From assembly GCA_937871915.1 (NCBI GenBank), contig CALMPG010000075.1:1-64000 (forward strand): a stretch of 64,000 bases of DNA, written 5' to 3'. Both the position numbers and the translations under genes were made by a program. Below the pieces are notes generated by a model that was not told where the DNA came from, did not search any database, and saw only the letters and a list, made by a program, of their open reading frames with translations. Below, one piece after another: positions 1-8,224 of the stretch. The stretch comes from an uncultured Phycisphaerales bacterium. Its GTDB lineage: Bacteria; Planctomycetota; Phycisphaerae; Phycisphaerales; UBA1924. Every line of letters starts with the position of its first letter. Position 1 is the first letter of the stretch.

Positions 1-1509
1 CGTACGAGCGAGCACCATGTGGCGAGCCACAACCCGGCGCGCCCGGAACAGATCGTGTGGTCGGGGCATGCGAGCCTCGAGCATGTGGACGCGGCCGTCG
101 CGGCGGCCCGCGGGGCGTTTCCCGGGTGGGCGGCGTGGGGTCGGGACAACCGGTTCCGCGTGCTCAAGCGGTTCGCCGAGTTGTGCAAGCAGCGGGCCCC
201 GCAGGTGGCGGAGTTGATCTGTGATGAGACGGGGAAGGTGATGTGGGAGGCCAAGGGGGAGGCGATGGCGCTGGCGAGCAAGGTGGACATCACGCTCGAC
301 GCATCGCCGATCGGGGGCTTGAACCGGGTGCAGGGGTTCGAGTTCGAGATGGGGCCGCAGAAGTACGGGCGGACGTGGTTCAAGCCGCACGGGGTGATGG
401 CGGTGCTCGGGCCGTTCAACTTCCCGGCGCACCTGCCCAACGGGCACATCATCCCCGCGCTGGCGATGGGGAACACGGTGGTGTTCAAGCCGAGCGACAA
501 GACGCCGGGGGTGGGGCAGATTCTGACCGAGTTGCTGCAGGATGCGTTGATGCTCGAGGGTGCGCCGCACAAGGGCGCGGGCGTGGTGAACCTGGTGCAG
601 GGCGGCGCGGAGACCGCGGCCGCGCTTTCGGGTCATGCCGATCTGGATGGGATCCTGTTCACGGGGTCGTGGCCGGTGGGGCGGAAGATCATGCAGGCGA
701 ACCTGGACCGGCCGGGACGGATTCTCGCGCTGGAGATGGGGGGGAACAACGCGGCCGTGGTGATGCACGATGCGGACCTCCGGCAGGCGGCGATCGAAGT
801 CGTGCGGTGTGCGTTCAACACGACCGGGCAGCGGTGCACCTGCACGCGTCGGTTGGTGGTGCACACGCTGGTGGCGGACAAACTGATCCCGGCGATCGTG
901 AAGGCGGCGGAGGGGCTGGTGATCGACTCGCCCCGCGCGGCCAAGGCCGGGGGCGTGTTCATGGGGCCGATCATCAGCGAGGCGGCCCGCGAGACGGTGC
1001 TGAGCGCCCAGAAATCGTGGAGTAAGAAGAGCAGTGGGGGGGAGGTGGTGTTGGAAGCAAAGGCGATCGACCGGCCGGATAAGGGGTGGTACATCTCGCC
1101 GGGGATCTTGAAGGTACCGAAGTTCGTCGCCACCGAGACGAAGGACGCGGGGAGCGACACGGAGGTGTTCGGGCCGTTGCTACGGATCTCGATCGCCAGA
1201 GACCTCGGCGAGGCGATCGAGCAGGCCAACGCGACGCGGTTCGGGCTGGCGGCGAGCATCTTCACCAGCGACCTGAAGGCGGCGGAGCGGTTCATGTTCG
1301 AGTCGCGGGCGGGATGCGTTAACGTGAACACGGGGACGGCCGGGGCGAGCAGCAAGCTGCCCTTCGGCGGGCTGGGGCTGTCGGGAAACCATCGGCCGGC
1401 GGGGTCGTTCTCGCTGGACTACTGCGCGTACCCGGTGGCGGGGATGCTGGAGCGCGGATCGGCCGCGGCGATCGCGGAGGGGATGAAGTGGGAGGATCGG
1501 TGGTTGTGA
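1..1509 (+). CDS. astD: N-succinylglutamate 5-semialdehyde dehydrogenase (5' end outside window)
   Basis: This enzyme oxidises N-succinylglutamate semialdehyde to N-succinylglutamate with NAD(P), a late step of the AST route of arginine breakdown in the cytosol. The frame is open to base 1. The first visible start is GTG at 19, but AstD proteins normally carry 15-20 more residues before the NP...VW.G segment seen here, so the true start is probably outside the window. Numbering from GTG 19, the aldehyde dehydrogenase motifs are in order: FGPFNFPAHLPNGH, LEMGGNN with the general-base Glu239, TTGQRCTC with the nucleophile Cys273, EVFGPLLR, and PFGGLGLSGNHRP near the C-terminus. The GHLPNGH and GNHRP signatures favour AstD over other aldehyde dehydrogenases. 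No other ast gene lies in the window, so the pathway context is unverified. Confidence 0.9.
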   Translation, partial: RTSEHHVASHNPARPEQIVWSGHASLEHVDAAVAAARGAFPGWAAWGRDNRFRVLKRFAELCKQRAPQVAELICDETGKVMWEAKGEAMALASKVDITLDASPIGGLNRVQGFEFEMGPQKYGRTWFKPHGVMAVLGPFNFPAHLPNGHIIPALAMGNTVVFKPSDKTPGVGQILTELLQDALMLEGAPHKGAGVVNLVQGGAETAAALSGHADLDGILFTGSWPVGRKIMQANLDRPGRILALEMGGNNAAVVMHDADLRQAAIEVVRCAFNTTGQRCTCTRRLVVHTLVADKLIPAIVKAAEGLVIDSPRAAKAGGVFMGPIISEAARETVLSAQKSWSKKSSGGEVVLEAKAIDRPDKGWYISPGILKVPKFVATETKDAGSDTEVFGPLLRISIARDLGEAIEQANATRFGLAASIFTSDLKAAERFMFESRAGCVNVNTGTAGASSKLPFGGLGLSGNHRPAGSFSLDYCAYPVAGMLERGSAAAIAEGMKWEDRWL

Positions 1510-1550
1510 ACGGCTTGCGTTGCACGTGACAGTTTGGTACGCTGCGTCTC

Positions 1551-1844
1551 GTGATGAACTTCCGCCAGTTGATGGTGACGGTAAGGATCTGTTGCCTGGC
1601 CCTTGCAACTCTCGCGCTGCCATCGTTGCTGTTGGGACTGCACACGGTCGCACCATGGGTGCAAACACAGCTACCGGGCCACTCTCGATGGGAAGTGCAA
1701 GACCCGGACCGTTCGGAGTCTGCCGCGAAACGAATGATGCCGGAACTTGTGGGAGCGTCTGTCTCGCTGGCTTGTCTGGTCGCAGCTTTTCGACAGAGTA
1801 GATCGGTTGCCCGATGGATTAGTCGAGGACACACCAATGAGTGA
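1551..1844 (+). CDS. small hypothetical membrane protein
   Basis: The product is 97 residues from GTG 1551 (or 95 from ATG 1557-adjacent codon 2). I do not recognise a family. There is one clear hydrophobic segment near residues 12-32 and a weaker one near 66-82, separated by a polar stretch, so a two-pass membrane protein is plausible. It is supported as a gene mainly by its 8-base overlap with the next gene, whose ATGAGTGA carries both the new start and this stop. An extended -10-like TGGTACGCT lies at 1535-1543, with TTGCGT 17 bases before its TACGCT core, which would make the message nearly leaderless. Confidence 0.5.
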   Translation: MMNFRQLMVTVRICCLALATLALPSLLLGLHTVAPWVQTQLPGHSRWEVQDPDRSESAAKRMMPELVGASVSLACLVAAFRQSRSVARWISRGHTNE

Positions 1845-2211
1845 GTTCGCCTGGTGCAGGCCGTTGCTACGCATCCTTGGGGTATTGCTCGTCGGGCTCT
1901 CCCTTCCGACGGTGATCACCTACTCGGCCCAGCTTGTTCAGACCACGTGGGAATACAAGTCGATGGGCTGGATGTTTGGCGGCGACCGAATCGTCTGGTT
2001 CCTGCTGTACTGTCTCGGGGCGTATGTCCAGCTGGCCATCGGCGTGTACTTGATTGTCAATGGGCGCGGTGTACTGCGATGGGTGCTACGCGGGGTTGAC
2101 TCGTGCTGCGAGCGTTGCGGGTACGAACTGGCCGGAACCATCGGCGACAAGTGCCCCGAGTGTGGGCTGACCAGGGACCGAGGTTCCCCCGGGGACTCGC
2201 CAACGGCCTGA
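1837..2211 (+). CDS. membrane protein with C-terminal zinc-ribbon
   Basis: The product is 124 residues. Two hydrophobic segments (about residues 11-32 and 49-74) are followed by a C-terminal four-cysteine ribbon, CERCGYELAG...CPECG. This is the short zinc-ribbon tail often found on small membrane proteins of Planctomycetota; its function is unknown. The ATG at 1837 is preferred over an in-frame start at 1747 because it overlaps the stop of the upstream gene by 8 bases, implying translational coupling. The pair probably acts together in the inner membrane. No enzymatic motif is visible. Confidence 0.7.
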   Translation: MSEFAWCRPLLRILGVLLVGLSLPTVITYSAQLVQTTWEYKSMGWMFGGDRIVWFLLYCLGAYVQLAIGVYLIVNGRGVLRWVLRGVDSCCERCGYELAGTIGDKCPECGLTRDRGSPGDSPTA

Positions 2212-2314
2212 AGCGTGCGACTTCAGCGCCGGCGCCGTTACGGAAGGACGTGCGAGGCATCTTATTTGCATACGATTGTGCATGCCCCAGAAGCGCACCC
2301 AGAAGGGCTCCCGC

Positions 2315-3202
2315 GTGAGCACAGCAACCGCGAAGAAGCCGGTATCGGTATCGGCCCGCAATGGCGTTCATGGCAACGGCAAGGCCGCGGCGGGAATGCC
2401 GGATGTGCAGGGGAGCGGCGATACCCGCAATGTGGCGATCGATCGCGTCGGCGTGAAGGATGTGACGTATCCGATCCGGCTGAAGATCTCGCCGTGCTCG
2501 GTCGAGGGTGGGGGGGAGCAGACGACGGTTGCCAAGATCAACATGTACGTGTCGCTGCCGCACTACCAGAAGGGGACGCACATGTCCCGCTTTCTGGAGG
2601 TGCTCAACGACCATCGCGGGGCGATCTGTCCGTCGGATATTCCCGTGATCACCGAGGCGATCCGCGAGCGGCTCAACGCCGAGGAGGCGCACTTCCAGGC
2701 GGAGTTCACGTACTTCATCACCAAGCCCGCGCCGGTGACCGGGTCGCCGGGGCTGATGGACTATCGCGTGCGCTTCGAGTGCACCGCGAGCCGGACGGGG
2801 AAGACGGACGATTTCACGATCGCGGTGGCCGCGCCGGCGACGAGCCTGTGCCCGTGCTCAAAGGAGATCTCGGCGTACGGGGCGCACAACCAGCGGTGCG
2901 TGATCGAGGCGAAGGTGCGGACGCCGCCGGGGAAGATGCTGTGGATCGAGGAGCTGGCGCGGATCATCGAGCAATCGGCGAGCTGTCCGGTGTTCGCGGT
3001 GCTCAAGCGGCCGGATGAGAAGTATGTGACCGAGGCCGCGTTCGACAATCCGAAGTTCGTGGAGGACATCATCCGCGATCTGGCCCTTGGGCTCAACAAG
3101 GAGCCACGGATCGTGTCGTATGAGATCTCGAGCGAGAACTTCGAGAGCATCCACAACCACAACGCGTACGCGCAGATCTCGCGCGACCGGCGACGTCAAT
3201 AA
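2315..3202 (+). CDS. folE2: GTP cyclohydrolase I type IB (FolE2)
   Basis: FolE2 converts GTP to 7,8-dihydroneopterin triphosphate, the entry step for folate and for queuosine and other 7-deazapurines. It uses a metal other than the obligate zinc of FolE. Family marks are MPDVQ...IDRVGVKDV near the N-terminus, the PCSVEGG segment, YVSLPHYQKGTHMSRF, and the conserved CPCSKEIS...GAHNQR metal-site region. The start is not certain. GTG 2315 is preceded by AGAAGGG at 2302-2308, while in-frame ATG 2282 and TTG 2276 have no ribosome site and fall on a -10-like TACGAT (2271-2276). The gene ends 6 bases from the convergent hutH stop. queD lies about 25 kb downstream. Confidence 0.92.
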   Translation: MSTATAKKPVSVSARNGVHGNGKAAAGMPDVQGSGDTRNVAIDRVGVKDVTYPIRLKISPCSVEGGGEQTTVAKINMYVSLPHYQKGTHMSRFLEVLNDHRGAICPSDIPVITEAIRERLNAEEAHFQAEFTYFITKPAPVTGSPGLMDYRVRFECTASRTGKTDDFTIAVAAPATSLCPCSKEISAYGAHNQRCVIEAKVRTPPGKMLWIEELARIIEQSASCPVFAVLKRPDEKYVTEAAFDNPKFVEDIIRDLALGLNKEPRIVSYEISSENFESIHNHNAYAQISRDRRRQ

Positions 3203-3208
3203 TGCGGC

Positions 3209-4744
3209 CTATTGCCGTGGCGAGAACGCCCCGTCTTGGATGAGTCGCTCGATGATCGCGATGTCGGGAGCGGGGGGGCGGTCGGCGGTGAGCTTCCGCA
3301 CCTTCGAGCGGATGATCTCGTGGGCCCTTTCCACGCCGCGTCCGGAGCGGAGCGGGCGGTGGTGCTCGATCGCCTGCGCGGCGCAGAGGAGTTCGATGGC
3401 GACGACGCTGCGGCACAGGTCGAGGGCGCGCCGGGCCTTGGCCGCGCTTCGGGGGCCGAACGAGTTGTAGTCCTCCATGCCCGCGCTGGTGGAGATGTTG
3501 CTGACGCTGGCGGGGGTACAGAGCGTGATGATCTCGTTGCAGGCGGCGGCGGCGGTGTATTGGGCGATCATGAGGCCGGAGTGGAGGCCGGGCGAGGGGC
3601 TGAGGTAGGGGGGGAGACCGGCCTCGGGGTCGAAGGCGGAGAGCATGTGGTAGACGCGGCGTTCTGCGATGCCCGCGACATGGGAGCAGGCGATGGCGGC
3701 GAGGTCGAGAGGGATGGCCATGGCCATGCCGTGGAAGTTGCCGCCCGAAAGGATGTCGGCGGCACGCCGGCCGTCGAAGACGAGCGGGTTGTCGGTGACG
3801 GCGCCGAGTTCGGTCTCGACGCGGGATCGGACGTAGCCGAAGGCGTCCCACGCCGCGCCGAGGACTTGCGGGGCGCAGCGAAGGGAGTAAGGGTCCTGCA
3901 CGCGCGGGTCGTTGAGGGCGTGGGAGGGGAGGATGCGGCTTCCCTTGATGAGGGCGCGGAGGCGGGCGGCGATCTCGATCTGGCCGGGCTGGGTGCGGGC
4001 GGCATGGAGGCGCGGATCGAGGAATGCGTCGGTGGCGCGGCAGGCATCGATGGACATCGCGGCGGCGGCGAGGGCGGCGTCGAACACCCGCTCAAAGTCG
4101 CGGACGAAGAGCGTGGCCTGGGCGGCCATGAGATGGGTGCCGTTGATGAGGGCGAGGCCCTCCTTGGCGCCGAGGGTGACGGGTGAGATCTTGGCGCGGC
4201 GCATGGCCTCGGCGGCGGACATCTCGCGCCCGTTGTACTCGACACGGCCCTCGCCGATGAGGGCGAGGGCGACGTGGGCGAGGGGAGCAAGATCGCCGGA
4301 GGCGCCGACGGAGCCGGTCTCGGGAACAACCGGGGTGATTCCGGTGGGGGGCGCGTTGAGCATCCGTACGAGCGTCTGGAGCAGGATGGGGCGGATGCCG
4401 GAGTGGCCGCGCGAGAGCGAGCCGGCGAGGCAGAGCATCATGGCACGGACGACGTCGCGCGGCAGGGCGGGGCCGACGCCGGCGGCGTGGGAGCGGATCA
4501 GATTGCGCTGGAGCGACTGGAGGTCCGGAGTAGAGATGCGCTGGCGGGAGAACGAGCCGAAGCCGGTGTTGATTCCGTAGTGGGCCTCACCGTCGTTGAG
4601 CACGGATTCCAGGAGGGCACGGGAGCGGCGGACGGCGGCGGTTGCCCGCGAGCCGATGCGGACGGGGGCGGCGCGCCGGGCGACGGCCTCGACGGACTGG
4701 GTGGAAAGTGGGCCGGCGTTGAGCGTGACTACGGGTCGGGCCAT
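3209..4744 (-). CDS. hutH: histidine ammonia-lyase
   Basis: HutH removes ammonia from L-histidine to give urocanate, the first step of histidine degradation. The product is 511 residues, the usual family size. The prosthetic MIO group forms from the Ala148-Ser149-Gly150 triad inside GSVGASGDLAPL. The substrate-selectivity pair in LIRSHAAGVG is Ser-His, as in histidine lyases; tyrosine lyases usually show His-Leu and phenylalanine lyases Phe-Leu. The YGINTGFG catalytic loop is intact. Start choice is open: ATG 4744 begins right before the conserved region, whereas ATG 4792 would add a 16-residue Pro-rich leader. No hutU, hutI or hutG is nearby, so histidine breakdown genes are scattered or a different role is possible. 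Confidence 0.92.
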   Translation of the reverse strand: MARPVVTLNAGPLSTQSVEAVARRAAPVRIGSRATAAVRRSRALLESVLNDGEAHYGINTGFGSFSRQRISTPDLQSLQRNLIRSHAAGVGPALPRDVVRAMMLCLAGSLSRGHSGIRPILLQTLVRMLNAPPTGITPVVPETGSVGASGDLAPLAHVALALIGEGRVEYNGREMSAAEAMRRAKISPVTLGAKEGLALINGTHLMAAQATLFVRDFERVFDAALAAAAMSIDACRATDAFLDPRLHAARTQPGQIEIAARLRALIKGSRILPSHALNDPRVQDPYSLRCAPQVLGAAWDAFGYVRSRVETELGAVTDNPLVFDGRRAADILSGGNFHGMAMAIPLDLAAIACSHVAGIAERRVYHMLSAFDPEAGLPPYLSPSPGLHSGLMIAQYTAAAACNEIITLCTPASVSNISTSAGMEDYNSFGPRSAAKARRALDLCRSVVAIELLCAAQAIEHHRPLRSGRGVERAHEIIRSKVRKLTADRPPAPDIAIIERLIQDGAFSPRQ

Positions 4745-4825
4745 GGGACGGGAGTGTTGGAGGGCTCGGGGACCGGGGTTGGTCGGAGCCATTTCTGGCG
4801 AGTTTTGACCCCCCTGCTACGTCCT

Positions 4826-4854
4826 ATAATACATGTTATGTAAAACAGAACGAA
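4826..4854 (-). promoter_or_regulatory. promoter-like AT-rich patch upstream of hutH
   Basis: In an otherwise GC-rich gap, the minus strand reads TTCGTT (4849-4854), 17 bases, TATTAT (4826-4831), correctly placed for hutH. The plus strand of the same patch has a perfect TATAAT at 4825-4830 with TTGACC at 4805-4810, but only 14 bases apart. Direction is therefore uncertain. Confidence 0.35.
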
Positions 4855-4905
4855 TTGAAACCGGCGTTGGGACGATTTGGCGGGATTGCCGGCGCGATCG
4901 ATCCG

Positions 4906-5148
4906 CTACCGGCGAAGTTCGCGGTCGGCCTGGGAATACTCGATCGGGCGGAGATCCCGGGGCGTGCTGGCCCAGTATTCCACGCGTTCGTGCCTGTCGC
5001 GGGGTTGGGCGGCTTGGAGTCCGAGTTCCAGGGCGGCCTGCATCATGCCCTCGCACCCTGCGAGGGCGAGCACGAAGGCGGCCGCGGCGATTGATGCGGT
5101 GAAGCGAAGGCTCGTCTGGGCGGCGCCAAGTTTCGGGGCCGATTGCAC
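4906..5148 (-). CDS. small predicted lipoprotein
   Basis: The product is 80 residues from a GTG at 5148. Its N-terminus is a lipoprotein signal: a few charged residues, a hydrophobic Ala/Val/Leu core, then FVLALAGC with the lipidated Cys at residue 32. The mature part is only about 48 residues, begins Cys-Glu-Gly, and is charged with no family I recognise (for example RVEYWASTPRDLRPIEY). The frame extends far upstream across miaB on the other strand, but that part is an artefact; the signal peptide fixes the start. It may be membrane-attached. No partner gene is evident: it sits between hutH (same strand) and miaB (opposite strand). Confidence 0.6.
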   Translation of the reverse strand: MQSAPKLGAAQTSLRFTASIAAAAFVLALAGCEGMMQAALELGLQAAQPRDRHERVEYWASTPRDLRPIEYSQADRELRR

Positions 5149-5242
5149 AGACTGAGCATACCAGATGCCGGGGAAATGCCAGCGCCGACTCCGACTGGGT
5201 GCTCGCTTGGTCGTTTGGGCAAAGTTCGCATATCCTTGGGAA

Positions 5243-6982
5243 ATGTCCGTGCGCCGCGTGTATCTCGAGACCTTTGGCTGCCAGATGAACGAGCTCGACA
5301 GTGAGTTGGTGTCTGGGCAGCTCCGCGCGCTGGGGTACACGTTCACGGCGAGCCGGGATGATGCGGACGTGGTGTTGTACAACACGTGCTCGGTTCGGGA
5401 GCACGCGGAACAGAAGGTGTGGTCGCGGCTGGGGGAGGACAAGGCCCGGAAGGTGCGCCGACCGGCGATGGTCGTGGGCGTGCTGGGGTGCATGGCCGAG
5501 CGGGATGGCATGGACCTGATCCGGCGGATGCCGGTCGTGGACATCATGTGCGGGCCGGGGGAACTCGACAAACTTCCCGGGCTGCTCGACAACGCGGTGC
5601 GGACGCGCGAGTCGATCGCGGCCGATGCTCCCCCACCGCCGCCCGAGGCGTTTGAGGGGCCGGATCCGGAGGCGGATGAGGGGGAACTGACTCGGAGGCT
5701 GCGATCGGCTTCGCAGATTGCGCTGCAAGGGAACACATCGCGCCGGAGCGCGACGCTGGCCGCGGCGGCGGACAATCTGGAGATGCTCGATCTGTCGCGG
5801 TCGGTGTCGGCGGATGACCACTCGGGCTCGGCGTATGTGCGGATCACCCGCGGGTGCAACAAGTTCTGCACGTATTGCGTGGTGCCCTTTACTCGCGGGG
5901 CGGAGATGCATCGGCCGCCGCGCCACATCGTGGATGAGTGCAAGCGGCTGGCGGATGCGGGGGTGATCGAGGTGACGCTGCTGGGGCAGACGGTGAACCA
6001 CTACCGATTCGAGCACGGCGCGGCCGTGACGATCGGGGGCGTGGTGCAGCCGCAGAAGGGGCGGAGCTACACCGGGGGGCACTCGCGGGATCCGTTCGCG
6101 GGGGAGCGAACGACGACGTTCGCCGATCTGCTGGGGATGATCCACGATGAGGTGCCGGGGATTCGGCGGCTGCGATTCGTCACGAGCTACCCGCGCGACT
6201 TCGGCGACGATGTGTTGCAGATGATGCGGGACAAGCCACGGATCTGCCGGTACCTGCACGTGCCGGCGCAGAGCGGGTCGAACCGGATCCTGGAAAAGAT
6301 GAACCGGGGGTACACGGTCGAGGAGTACCTCGAGTTTCTGGATCGAGCGCGGTCGTACCTGCACGAGCCGGAGATCGGAAGACCGCTCACTGTGGCTGGG
6401 GACATCATCGTCGGGTTTCCGACCGAGACGGACGAGGACTACGCGGCGACGGTTCGGTTGGTGGAGCGAGCGCGATACAAGAACTGCTACATCTTCAAGT
6501 ACTCGTCGCGGCCGGGGACGATCGCGGATGAGAAACTGCCCGACGATGTGGCCGAAGGCGTGAAACGGCGGCGGAACAACGACCTGCTGGATGTTCAGCA
6601 GCGGATCAGCGCGAGCGTGAGCGCGGAGTTTGTCGGGCAGTCGATGGACGTGTTCGTGCAGGGGGTGTCGAAGCGGCACGCGAAGGCGGCGGCCGCGGCG
6701 AGGCCCGCGGCGGGTGCGGTTGCGCTGACGCTCGGGGGCAAGTCGCTCGTGAGCGGGGCTTCATGCTCGGAAGAGGCGACGCACGCGCACGAGGCGGATG
6801 GTTTCGCTGTAGTCCCCCCACGGTCGGCAGGGACGATCCAACTGTCCGCACGCACCGAGGGGGACATTATCGTGTTCTTCGATGCACCCGCGGGGGGCTC
6901 GCCGGACGACCTGATCGGGCGTGTAGTGCGGGTGAGGATCGATCGGACGGAGCCGCTGGCACTGCACGGACGGGCGGAATGA
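5243..6982 (+). CDS. miaB: tRNA-2-methylthio-N6-dimethylallyladenosine synthase
   Basis: MiaB is a radical-SAM methylthiotransferase that adds a methylthio group to i6A37 of tRNAs reading UNN codons. The N-terminal domain carries the three auxiliary-cluster cysteines (Cys13 in LETFGCQMN, Cys49 in LYNTCSVRE, Cys83 in VLGCMAE). The radical-SAM CxxxCxxC is CNKFCTYC at 205-212. A TRAM region follows. The 579-residue product is longer than the usual 440-480 owing to three insertions: about residues 125-185 before the radical-SAM motif, a loop after LLGQTVNHYRF, and a split C-terminal TRAM region. ATG 5243 is chosen because the conserved VYLETFGC begins there; an earlier in-frame ATG at 5165 would add 26 unrelated residues. 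Confidence 0.93.
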   Translation: MSVRRVYLETFGCQMNELDSELVSGQLRALGYTFTASRDDADVVLYNTCSVREHAEQKVWSRLGEDKARKVRRPAMVVGVLGCMAERDGMDLIRRMPVVDIMCGPGELDKLPGLLDNAVRTRESIAADAPPPPPEAFEGPDPEADEGELTRRLRSASQIALQGNTSRRSATLAAAADNLEMLDLSRSVSADDHSGSAYVRITRGCNKFCTYCVVPFTRGAEMHRPPRHIVDECKRLADAGVIEVTLLGQTVNHYRFEHGAAVTIGGVVQPQKGRSYTGGHSRDPFAGERTTTFADLLGMIHDEVPGIRRLRFVTSYPRDFGDDVLQMMRDKPRICRYLHVPAQSGSNRILEKMNRGYTVEEYLEFLDRARSYLHEPEIGRPLTVAGDIIVGFPTETDEDYAATVRLVERARYKNCYIFKYSSRPGTIADEKLPDDVAEGVKRRRNNDLLDVQQRISASVSAEFVGQSMDVFVQGVSKRHAKAAAAARPAAGAVALTLGGKSLVSGASCSEEATHAHEADGFAVVPPRSAGTIQLSARTEGDIIVFFDAPAGGSPDDLIGRVVRVRIDRTEPLALHGRAE

Positions 6983-7242
6983 TCGAGCGGTCGGGGGCTC
7001 GCGAGCCGGGGAGGAGCGGAAGGGCCCGAGTTTCGTCCGAGCCCCGTGTGGACCGCTATGCACGCCCAGAGCGAAGGAAAGGCCGCGCTGGGGGCGTGGT
7101 CTCCGGAGATCGCTGGAATACCCGCACGTTGGGCGAACGCGGGAGAGTTTGGCGGATAATGTCGGCTAACCTGCAAAACCAACAGGGATCGGCCAGTATG
7201 CGCCATTTGTGCCGGCTTTTTGTCAAATGCGACATATTCCTC

Positions 7243-7270
7243 TTGACAGTCCTGCGCCATCCTGTAGATT
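7243..7270 (+). promoter_or_regulatory. sigma70-type promoter of RNA candidate
   Basis: A perfect -35 TTGACA (7243-7248), a 16-base spacer and TAGATT (7265-7270, 4 of 6 matches) form one of the strongest promoter matches in the window. Transcription would begin near 7277. The inverted repeat TGTC-N6-GACA ends 9 bases upstream of the -35 box and could be an operator. Confidence 0.7.
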
Positions 7271-7276
7271 ACCTCT

Positions 7277-7475
7277 GCCTTTTCTGATTGCCCCTGAGCG
7301 CTCCATTGCCGAGTCTGTCTGCCTTCGGGTGGACCGGACGAGGCGCGAGAGAGAAATGGAGAGAGAGAGATAAAGGCCTCAGGGAGCAGTTGGAGTGAGA
7401 GAGAGGCGAGAGAGGGCAGATATGTCCTCCAACCCGGGTGTGAACTGACCGGTCACACCCGGGATTTTTATTTTT
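7277..7475 (+). ncRNA. candidate structured small RNA
   Basis: A consensus-like promoter and an intrinsic terminator bound a roughly 200-base segment with no credible coding frame. Hand folding gives an ordered structure. First, a UUCG-capped hairpin at 7308-7344: GCC/GGC, then tandem G-A/A-G mismatches, then about 11 pairs. Second, an enclosing helix CCCTGAG (7292-7298) with CTCAGGG (7378-7384). Third, a helix GTTGGAG (7389-7395) with CTCCAAC (7427-7433), whose 31-base loop is a purine-rich GA repeat. Fourth, the terminator stem. It lacks the SRP RNA GGAAG apical motif, and I could not match it to 6S, tmRNA or RNase P. It could instead be a long attenuated leader of the downstream ECF gene. 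Function unknown. Confidence 0.55.
7433..7475 (+). terminator. intrinsic terminator
   Basis: A perfect 11-base stem, CCCGGGTGTGA (7433-7443) with TCACACCCGGG (7453-7463), has a 9-base loop and is followed by ATTTTTATTTTT. The T-rich tail occurs only on the plus strand, so it stops rightward transcription. Confidence 0.88.
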
Positions 7476-7597
7476 GCGTTTCGCGGCTCTGAGGGGATTC
7501 GAGCAGGGTGGGCCGCGTCCGAGAATCGATTTTCCGGTACCTTCTGGTGAACGGCCCGGCGTTTACACGCTTTGTGGACGCCCGTGGGTGACCGGCC

Positions 7598-8224
7598 ATG
7601 AGTACCACGATGACCGACGATGCCCGCGACGCCCAGGCCGCCTTGGCGGCACGGAACGATTCCGCGGCCACGCCGGACGCTCATCGGGCGTTCGCCCGAA
7701 TCTACGACCGGCATTGCGCCGTTGTCCGTGCGCTGTGCCTGCGACATCTGCCGACCGACACCGACGCGGACGACGCATTGCAGGAGACATTCCTCCGTGG
7801 CTTCCGGCTGCTGCACGAACTCTCGGACCCCGACGGCCTGCGGCCCTGGCTCTACGCCATTGCCCGCAACGTGTGTGCGGAGCGGCGGCGCTCGGCGGCT
7901 CGCCGCAATAGGCACGAGCAGGCCGCGGCGGAGGAGCGCATCGTTATGAGCGGGCTTGCCTCGACCAACCACTCACCGCACACGGCCCGGCGTGAAACAC
8001 CGGTGCCGGACGCGGCCGAGAAGTCCGAAGTCCTGTCGCGCCTGACCGCGGCGCTCGATGAGCTTCCCGACGATGAGCGTCTTGCGATCCACCTGTACTA
8101 CCTGGAGCCCGACCCCGTCGCGGCCGCGGGGGCATCCCTTGGAATCTCCCGGAGCGGTTTCTACAAACTTCTGAGCCGGGCCCGTGACCACCTCGCCTCC
8201 ATCCTGGGACCAGTTGCCCCATGA
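7598..8224 (+). CDS. ECF-type RNA polymerase sigma factor
   Basis: The product is 208 residues with the two ECF core regions. Region 2 is around residues 28-95 (FARIYDRHCAVVRALCLRH, then DADDALQETFLRGF and RPWLYAIARNVCAERRR). Region 4 is around 150-205, ending in a helix-turn-helix (GASLGISRSGFYKLLSRAR). A polar linker of about 50 residues joins them. It should direct polymerase to a small set of promoters in response to a signal held by a partner. The stop overlaps the ATG of the next gene (ATGA at 8221-8224), so the membrane-bound VIT/vWA protein is the obvious candidate partner. No classical short anti-sigma gene is adjacent. ATG 7598 has only a weak GGGTGA upstream. Confidence 0.9.
   Translation: MSTTMTDDARDAQAALAARNDSAATPDAHRAFARIYDRHCAVVRALCLRHLPTDTDADDALQETFLRGFRLLHELSDPDGLRPWLYAIARNVCAERRRSAARRNRHEQAAAEERIVMSGLASTNHSPHTARRETPVPDAAEKSEVLSRLTAALDELPDDERLAIHLYYLEPDPVAAAGASLGISRSGFYKLLSRARDHLASILGPVAP

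Larger units (their letters stand above)
6983..7597. other. 615-base stretch without protein gene
   Basis: This gap lies between miaB and the ECF sigma gene. Its first 260 bases show nothing beyond a short inverted repeat TGTCAAATGCGACA (7221-7234) just before the promoter. The second half holds a promoter, an RNA candidate and a terminator listed separately. The last 122 bases (7476-7597) run up to the sigma factor start without a clear promoter. Confidence 0.6.
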
